Assembly (NCBI GenBank): GCA_002448715.1
Contig: DJZU01000060.1
Coordinates: forward strand, 2,213-13,339
DNA: 11,127 bases
Reading direction: 5' to 3'
DNA from: Candidatus Neomicrothrix sp. UBA6944
GTDB taxonomy: Bacteria; Actinomycetota; Acidimicrobiia; Acidimicrobiales; Poriferisodalaceae
Shown: piece after piece, positions 6,708-11,127 of the stretch
Numbering within the stretch: position 1 is the stretch's first letter
Layout of the letters: every line of letters begins with the position of its first letter
Program-made: the position numbers and the translations under genes
The notes under the pieces: model-generated
The model's input: the letters and a program-made list of their open reading frames with translations, nothing else
Told to the model about the DNA's origin: nothing
Databases searched by the model: none

Positions 6708-7643
6708 ATGGACATAGGTATAGGGCTTTGGTGTCTTCAGTCAACAGCGACAAACCCGCGCTCTTTCGGACGCGCGTATCAAGAACTCATAGAAGACGCT
6801 CGCCTAGCAGAACGCAGCGGCATACACAGCCTCTGGCTATCCGAACATCACGGGTACTACGACGGGTACTGTCCCGCGCTAATGCCCGCCGCATCCGCCG
6901 CGCTGGCAGGCACAGAAACTCTCCAAGTCGGCACCGGAGTTCTACTTTTGCCGTTACACGATCCGCAACGGGTCGCCAACGCCGCAAATCATCTCAACCA
7001 ACAATTCCCTGAACGATTTCATCTCGGGGTAGGCATGGGCTACCGGCCGGTCGAATTCGAAATGAAAGATCGACACATGAGTCAACGCCTCAAACTGATG
7101 ACCTCAGGTCTTGACATCCTGTCAACAACCACCCAAACACCCACATGGGTAGGTATAAGCAGCGAACAAGCCGCTGAACGAGCCGGTCGACGAGGACTCG
7201 GCCTGTTCATCTCAGGAGCATTTTCGAAAGAAGTCGTCAACAAGCTCATCGCCGCGCACCGCGTAGCTTGGGAAAAATCCGAACCCAGCGACACAACGCC
7301 GCCGCCTGTAGGACTCTTACGAAACCTATGGATCGTCGACACTGCTGAGGAACAACGCCAAGCGCTCAACTGGGTTCGCTCCAGCTATCTGGTCTACGCA
7401 GGTCTTGGCTGGGGTGCCGACAACACGGGCGTGGACTTCGTAACCGAAATTGAAACGTCCATGAACGAGGTCGAAAAATCAGCCACCGTCGGATCAGCCC
7501 AACAAATTGCTGAAGACCTCAGCGGCTACGACGTGGACTTGGTCGTTTGTCGAATCGGATACGACCAGCCGCCCCGCTCCGCCTTAAGCGATGTCATAGA
7601 ACGCATCGGAAGCGAACTCGCGCCGTTAGCACGAGAATTTTAG
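6708..7643 (+). CDS. Luciferase-like (LLM) flavin-dependent monooxygenase
   Basis: The 311-residue protein is a full-length member of the bacterial luciferase-like family, a TIM-barrel using reduced FMN or F420. It begins MDIGIGLW, the usual first strand. It has the conserved SEHHGYYDG segment (45-53; Glu46, His47, His48), the strand-plus-loop LQVGTGVLLLPLHDP (72-86), the segment PERFHLGVGMGYRPVEFE (101-118) that lines the cofactor site, and the later TWVGISS strand of the barrel. It is expected to act in the cytosol on an unknown aldehyde, alkane or amine-like substrate. There is no evident ribosome binding site before the ATG. The next gene, a shortened relative, begins 8 bases after the stop and is almost certainly co-translated. 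FMN versus F420 use cannot be decided by eye. Confidence 0.9.
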   Translation: MDIGIGLWCLQSTATNPRSFGRAYQELIEDARLAERSGIHSLWLSEHHGYYDGYCPALMPAASAALAGTETLQVGTGVLLLPLHDPQRVANAANHLNQQFPERFHLGVGMGYRPVEFEMKDRHMSQRLKLMTSGLDILSTTTQTPTWVGISSEQAAERAGRRGLGLFISGAFSKEVVNKLIAAHRVAWEKSEPSDTTPPPVGLLRNLWIVDTAEEQRQALNWVRSSYLVYAGLGWGADNTGVDFVTEIETSMNEVEKSATVGSAQQIAEDLSGYDVDLVVCRIGYDQPPRSALSDVIERIGSELAPLAREF

Positions 7644-7651
7644 GACAAAAG

Positions 7652-8242
7652 ATGAGATTACTCCTCGACCTCCGCCACATAACAGACCATGTCGAACGTC
7701 AACACCTAGCCGTTCAAGCTGACACCTATGGCATCTGGGGAGTTGTCGTTACTGGCCCCCCGGGCGTAGAAACCGTTGAGGCGAGCGCGATAGCCACAGC
7801 AACCGACCACGTCACCATTGTCGTGGACATAGACGGCGAAGCAGCGCACCCCACAACGATCGCCGAAGAAGTAGCGGTGTTGGATCAACTCTCGCAACGG
7901 CGAACCATGATCATCCTTCGAGCCGGAAACGAAAAAAGGAACACAGTCACAACGCTATTGAAGGGTCTGCCTTCAGAAGGAGTCATCCTGTCACCTCCGC
8001 CAGCTCAAGCTTCGGTGGTCGTGCATGCGCCCGAAGATGTCCAACAGATAGAGATGCCGGAAGAGCCCGAGAAGCTGGCGGAACTGATAGACCAACATCG
8101 CGATGCAAACGAACAGTTCCTGGTTGTTGCCACGCATCGTTCAGTGAAAGAACTAGCCCGACATGCCATTGGAAGAGCAGCCTCTATAGATTTCCCCCAA
8201 ATGGTTGCAGACATGGCAGATCAAATCGACCCGATTAACTAA
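7652..8242 (+). CDS. Compact luciferase-like (LLM-fold) protein lacking catalytic motifs
   Basis: From the ATG at 7652 the protein has 196 residues, against about 300-350 for typical luciferase-like monooxygenases. The first 90 residues follow the family pattern strand by strand: an opening MRLLLDL strand, a helix with HLAVQADTYGIWGVVVTG (18-35) matching the usual AEELGFDGVWVTD region, then ATDHVTIVVDID (50-61), HPTTIAEEVAVLDQLSQR (66-83) and TMIILRAG (85-92). The EHH-type motif and glycine-rich cofactor loop are missing. Residues 93-125 appear to jump straight to the later ILSPPPAQASVVV strand, as if the large insertion region were deleted. The C-terminal third is short and acidic. With the full-length relative 8 bases upstream, a non-catalytic subunit or flavin-binding accessory protein is the favoured reading; a decaying paralogue is the alternative. 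The intact frame argues against recent pseudogenisation. Confidence 0.65.
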   Translation: MRLLLDLRHITDHVERQHLAVQADTYGIWGVVVTGPPGVETVEASAIATATDHVTIVVDIDGEAAHPTTIAEEVAVLDQLSQRRTMIILRAGNEKRNTVTTLLKGLPSEGVILSPPPAQASVVVHAPEDVQQIEMPEEPEKLAELIDQHRDANEQFLVVATHRSVKELARHAIGRAASIDFPQMVADMADQIDPIN

Positions 8243-8276
8243 ACAAGTTCGATTCTCCCCGCTAACTTCCAACTTC

Positions 8277-9359
8277 GTGCCTGCCTACACACCACGCTTT
8301 TGGTGCACCCTCATTCTCTGTTGCGCTTGGTCCCTAACCGCGTGCGCGGCCGATGACTCCCAAGCAATTAGAACCGCCCAAACGGACGCAACATACGCAA
8401 CTTCTGCACCTACACACACGTCTTCTACTCCAGCCACAACAACCACTCAGACGACCACGACCACCATTCCCACCATTACATCGACACAACCAACCACCAC
8501 AACAACAGTTGATGAGCCAGCAGCAACTGTTCCCAGCACAACCACAACGTTGCCGCCGCCAACTATCGCAATTACCCCACGGGGCATCCCCGTCCGAGTC
8601 TCAGAACCAACTGACCAGGGGTGGGAAGTACATGACCCATGCGGCGACCTAGTGCAAGTAACCAAAGTTTTTCCCGTCCGAGGCGTTCAAGTGGTCCTTG
8701 ACCCCGGGCACGGCGGTAAAGACCCAGGAACGCGAGGACCCACAGGTCTCAAAGAAAGCGAGCTAAACCTCAAAGTTTCCCTAGCGGTGTCCCAACTACT
8801 GCAAGACAAAAACATTTCAACTCTGCTGACTCGCACCGGCGACTACTACATCGAACTTGACGAACGAATTGCGCTGGCCGACGCCGCTCACGCGATCGCC
8901 CTCATCTCCATCCACCACAACGCACCTACCGCCGCCAAGTCGAACGCACCGGGGACAGAAGTTTTCGCTCAAACAGGAGATCAAGAGTCGGCTCGACTTG
9001 CAGGACTTCTCCACGGCAAAGTCTTCGAAGCGTTATCAACAGTCGAAGACATTCAATGGACCTCAAGGTGGGACGCTGGGGCTCTCCGGGTTGTCAACTC
9101 AAGTGGGGGAGACGCCTACAGCCTTGTGCGAAAACCCGAAACAACGAACGCCCTGTTAGAAGCTGCCTATCTGGCTAGCCCATCAGAAGGAGCGTTTCTA
9201 GCTACCGATCAATACATCAAACTCATCGCGCCCCCCATAGCTATCGCCATCGAAACATTCCTCACCACCGATCAATTCGGCACCCCGTTACTTGAACGAG
9301 CCCGAATCCATAATCCGAGTGGCGGACGTCGTACCTGCCCACTGGTAGAACTCGAATAA
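8277..9359 (+). CDS. Lipid-anchored N-acetylmuramoyl-L-alanine amidase (Amidase_3 type)
   Basis: Read from the GTG at 8277, the 360-residue protein starts with a hydrophobic signal segment ending in the lipobox LTAC (Cys23 lipidated). A Thr/Pro-rich linker follows (about 45-96), then a catalytic zinc amidase domain (about 138-335). Zinc ligands are His145 in DPGHGG, Glu160 in LKESELNL and His213 in ISIHHN; the catalytic Glu is Glu295 in ALLEAAYL. The enzyme should cleave the bond between MurNAc and the stem peptide of peptidoglycan, outside the membrane, for cell separation or wall turnover. No separate wall-binding domain is present, so the lipid and the linker provide placement. Two Cys (122 and 354) bracket the catalytic domain and could form a disulfide. 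A TTG at 8205 is a possible longer start overlapping the previous gene, but it would add 24 mostly polar and basic residues before the signal core; GTG 8277 is preferred without a strong ribosome binding site. Confidence 0.88.
   Translation: MPAYTPRFWCTLILCCAWSLTACAADDSQAIRTAQTDATYATSAPTHTSSTPATTTTQTTTTTIPTITSTQPTTTTTVDEPAATVPSTTTTLPPPTIAITPRGIPVRVSEPTDQGWEVHDPCGDLVQVTKVFPVRGVQVVLDPGHGGKDPGTRGPTGLKESELNLKVSLAVSQLLQDKNISTLLTRTGDYYIELDERIALADAAHAIALISIHHNAPTAAKSNAPGTEVFAQTGDQESARLAGLLHGKVFEALSTVEDIQWTSRWDAGALRVVNSSGGDAYSLVRKPETTNALLEAAYLASPSEGAFLATDQYIKLIAPPIAIAIETFLTTDQFGTPLLERARIHNPSGGRRTCPLVELE
8430..8564 (+). repeat. Low-complexity ACN-rich tract encoding Thr/Pro linker
   Basis: This stretch is dominated by ACA, ACC, ACG and ACT Thr codons, with runs of up to five consecutive Thr, interspersed with Pro, Ser and a few acidic residues. 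It encodes the flexible linker between the lipid anchor and the amidase domain. Mixed Thr codons show selection on protein composition rather than a simple DNA microsatellite. Such linkers are often O-glycosylated in actinobacteria, but nothing here proves that. Confidence 0.7.
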
Positions 9360-9361
9360 TC

Positions 9362-9390
9362 CAACTGATTTCACCTCAAAAGAGCAGTTG
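9362..9390 (+). repeat. Inverted repeat CAACTG/CAGTTG downstream of amidase gene
   Basis: CAACTG (9362-9367) and CAGTTG (9385-9390) are perfect complements with a 17-base spacer, just after the amidase stop codon. No T-tract follows, so it is a weak terminator candidate at best. It could instead be an operator for the MAPEG gene at 9433. Confidence 0.2.
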
Positions 9391-9432
9391 TGGGTCTAGC
9401 TTGGCGAGTACTGGACGTCGAACGGAGATGCC

Positions 9433-9810
9433 GTGTCAACTGAACTCACCTACCTAGCCTGGAGCGCCTTCCTTTGTATCGTGCTGTGGCTGCCTTACGT
9501 GCTTGAACGAATCCAAAGTCAAGGTCTTGGTACCGTCCTGACGTATCCAGAGAACCCCCCGGCGCCAGCAGCCTGGGCGCAGCGAGCCCAACGAGCACAT
9601 CTCAACATGGTTGAAAACTTGCCCGCCTTCGCAGCTCTCGTGATTATCGCCCATCTCACTGACGCCAACGCAGCAGCTGGAGCAGCGCTTTTCTTTTGGG
9701 CTCGGCTCGCACACGCGGTCGTTCACATCATGGGCCTTCCCTATATCCGCACACTGGCCTTCGCTGCTAGCTGGGTCGGAATGCTCATGATTTTCTTTTC
9801 GGTGCTTTAG
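9433..9810 (+). CDS. MAPEG-family integral membrane protein
   Basis: The 125-residue protein begins with GTG at 9433, preceded by GGAG at 9424-9427 with five-base spacing. Four hydrophobic segments are visible at about 5-25, 62-78, 80-97 and 105-124. The loop RAQRAHLNMVENLPAF (51-66) carries the RAxxAHxNxxE pattern typical of the membrane-associated eicosanoid and glutathione metabolism (MAPEG) family, and ARLAHAVVHIMGLPYIRTL (90-108) matches its later signature. Length is normal for the bacterial branch. Eukaryotic members are glutathione transferases or leukotriene synthases; the role of bacterial members is mostly unknown, and actinobacteria generally use mycothiol instead of glutathione. 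It is the last plus-strand gene before the convergent cupredoxin gene. Confidence 0.88.
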   Translation: MSTELTYLAWSAFLCIVLWLPYVLERIQSQGLGTVLTYPENPPAPAAWAQRAQRAHLNMVENLPAFAALVIIAHLTDANAAAGAALFFWARLAHAVVHIMGLPYIRTLAFAASWVGMLMIFFSVL

Positions 9811-9958
9811 ACCGTAAGCGCCTCTAGCAACAAGCCGAGGAACGGCTGGACTCGTGGTGTGCGCTTGCGATTCCTTCGGAACCGTGGACCTTGTTTTCTC
9901 TAATTGTCTCCGAGTTCCCTAGTCTTCCCAAGAGCCGCAGCTCGGGCCTGAGAGATTT
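9811..9958. other. Convergent intergenic region, no clear terminator
   Basis: Between the convergent MAPEG and cupredoxin genes, the best stem is AGCCG (9833-9837) with CGGCT (9843-9847), loop AGGAA. A shorter TTCC/GGAA hairpin lies at 9871-9881, and a T-rich run (TTGTTTTCTC, 9891-9900) follows ten bases later. None is a textbook intrinsic terminator. No short coding frame with a ribosome binding site was found. Confidence 0.3.
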
Positions 9959-11127
9959 TCAGCCGCCCGCCACAGTGATAGAACCCGTCATGCCCGGATG
10001 CAACGAGCAGAAAAATTCGTATGTTCCAGGTTGAGAAATCTCGATCATTGCGGCAGAGCCCCCACCTACGACACCACTGTCGAACTCTCCAGTGGGATTC
10101 TCAGGAGTCCCCGCGGTGACACTATGAGCCTCCGCGTCCGAGTTAAAGAACGAAATCTTCCCCGGTACAGCATCCTCGACGACCTGATAATCGAAATCAG
10201 CGATCAAATTGGTGTTGCTAGCAGTACGCGACCCAATGACACTCGCACCCGAAGCCTTGGGATCCGCCAACGGCCAAATGCTCGGATTCCACATTGAAAA
10301 CGCACCTAACTGATTGTCGTGCTCACCATCGGCCCAAGCATGAATCATCCAACCCTCACTGGCATCACCCTGCGGTTGATCCAATGGACCGTCCTTTGCC
10401 CCAGCACACACCGACGGCAACACGGTCACATCCTGACCCGCAAGCCGACACAAGTTGTAGTGAATGTGCCAGTTATCGAGCGGACCACTAAAACCTTCAA
10501 AGTGATCATTCCCAACCGCAGCGAATGGCATATAGAACGCCGCACCCGCAATTTCGACGTCAACCCCTTTCCACACACCATCCTTGCAACGGCCAAGAGC
10601 CCCAAACGGGGGAGCAGAGTTGTCAGCAGCTACAAAAAGCAGAATCTCTGGAGCCGAAGGATCGAACTTCCCGTCAACAATCAACGGAAAATTCGTGAAA
10701 TGCGAACCCATATTTGGGGTCTGAGCACGGTCAGGGAAATACCCAGCTGCGCAAGCGTCATTCACATCGGCGAAACGACCCAACGTGTCTTGCACTTGAC
10801 CTAACTGCCGAACCAAAGTTCCCAACTCCATTGAGGTCATATTCATCTCAGATGGAATGGGTTCCCTCGAATCAAACAAAGCTTTAAGGTCTTGAAAAGA
10901 GCACGGCAATTCAACCACCTGGCACCGAGTTTGACTGCCCTTCGGACCCTCAACCAAAGCAGGGATGATCTGATCCCCACTTTGAGTAAACACATACCTG
11001 GTGTAGCCGACGCGCCCCATGGGGCCGTCTGGCATTACCGATGGCGCAAATGCATCTGAAAGTGGCGCATAAGCCGTATGGTCGAGAGCCAACGTTGGAT
11101 CATCGGAATTCGACACGAATTCACTGC
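9959..11127 (-). CDS. Cupredoxin fusion protein with unrecognised N-terminal His/Cys domain, N-terminus cut
   Basis: The frame is open to the right edge; the first start in the window is a GTG at 11116, giving 385 residues, but no signal peptide is seen, so the true start probably lies outside. The C-terminal domain (about 305-383) is a blue-copper cupredoxin: ligand His331 in EAHSVTAG, then FFCSLHPGM with Cys370, His373 and Met376. The Cys-x2-His-x2-Met spacing is that of amicyanin. The N-terminal part (about 30-285) is not a family I can name. It carries SHF (138-140), NWHIHYNLC (215-223), a CAGA turn near Cys237, WMIHAWADGEH (256-266), and further Cys at 65, 72, 122 and 177, suggesting disulfides and a possible second metal site. 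The protein is expected to be exported and to bind copper for electron transfer or copper handling. Confidence 0.83.
   Translation of the reverse strand, partial: SEFVSNSDDPTLALDHTAYAPLSDAFAPSVMPDGPMGRVGYTRYVFTQSGDQIIPALVEGPKGSQTRCQVVELPCSFQDLKALFDSREPIPSEMNMTSMELGTLVRQLGQVQDTLGRFADVNDACAAGYFPDRAQTPNMGSHFTNFPLIVDGKFDPSAPEILLFVAADNSAPPFGALGRCKDGVWKGVDVEIAGAAFYMPFAAVGNDHFEGFSGPLDNWHIHYNLCRLAGQDVTVLPSVCAGAKDGPLDQPQGDASEGWMIHAWADGEHDNQLGAFSMWNPSIWPLADPKASGASVIGSRTASNTNLIADFDYQVVEDAVPGKISFFNSDAEAHSVTAGTPENPTGEFDSGVVGGGSAAMIEISQPGTYEFFCSLHPGMTGSITVAGG

Noticed and set aside
8205..8276. TTG-initiated extension of the peptidoglycan amidase overlapping the compact luciferase-like gene
   Set aside because: TTG is a rare start, no ribosome binding site supports it, and the extra 24 residues would place a long polar stretch before the signal core. 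It remains possible, but GTG 8277 gives a more normal lipoprotein signal.
8430..8564. ACN-rich tract as a DNA microsatellite or CRISPR-like repeat
   Set aside because: The repeat unit is irregular, Thr codons are mixed, there are no spacers, and the tract stays in frame inside a coding region; it is a protein linker.
9833..9900. Intrinsic terminator between the MAPEG and cupredoxin genes
   Set aside because: The stems are only four to five pairs and the T-rich run is not directly attached to either, so a firm call is not justified.
10319..10804. Open frame of 161 codons on the plus strand within the cupredoxin gene
   Set aside because: It is antisense to a well-supported coding region and its product is basic and without recognisable domains, as expected of a shadow frame.

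Overview
The window looks like chromosomal DNA of a free-living actinobacterium. An inference I cannot confirm without a search is a marine or aquatic member of the Acidimicrobiia. The pointers are base composition near one half G+C, several GTG starts, a Thr-rich linker on a lipid-anchored peptidoglycan amidase, a luciferase-like monooxygenase next to a relative of it, and a generally oxidative gene set. I saw no rRNA, tRNA, CRISPR array, transposase or phage gene. The DNA is gene-dense, with thirteen protein genes (two cut by the window edges) and no gene-free stretch longer than about 150 bases.

Layout. A short-chain dehydrogenase (minus strand) runs off the left edge. Divergent from it is a plus-strand cassette: a type I extradiol dioxygenase (638-1594), an acyl-CoA-dehydrogenase-fold flavoprotein most like group D aromatic hydroxylases (1632-2747), and a nitroreductase-family flavoprotein (2836-3480). 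An amidase-signature hydrolase converges on this cassette from the minus strand (3518-4990). Divergent from the amidase is a second plus-strand series: a NIPSNAP-like small protein (5071-5364), an alpha/beta hydrolase (5404-6303), a small Cys-rich lipoprotein (6369-6650), a luciferase-like monooxygenase (6708-7643), a shortened luciferase-like protein (7652-8242), a lipoprotein N-acetylmuramoyl-L-alanine amidase (8277-9359) and a MAPEG-family membrane protein (9433-9810). A minus-strand cupredoxin fusion (9959 to the right edge) closes the window.

How they may work together. The first cassette has the parts expected for ring hydroxylation followed by meta-cleavage: a flavin-dependent ortho-hydroxylase, an extradiol dioxygenase with a full ligand set, and a flavoenzyme that might supply reduced flavin. 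This resembles the HsaA/HsaC logic of steroid catabolism, but the substrate is unknown. The alpha/beta hydrolase and the amidase could process downstream or related compounds. The luciferase-like pair suggests a heteromeric monooxygenase, or a monooxygenase with an accessory flavin-binding relative. The peptidoglycan amidase, small lipoprotein, MAPEG protein and cupredoxin are envelope functions that need not be linked to the catabolic genes.

The points most worth a second look are the compact luciferase-like protein without catalytic motifs, the cupredoxin fused to an unrecognised His/Cys-rich domain, the dioxygenase/hydroxylase/nitroreductase cassette, and a six-codon minicistron that overlaps the hydroxylase start.
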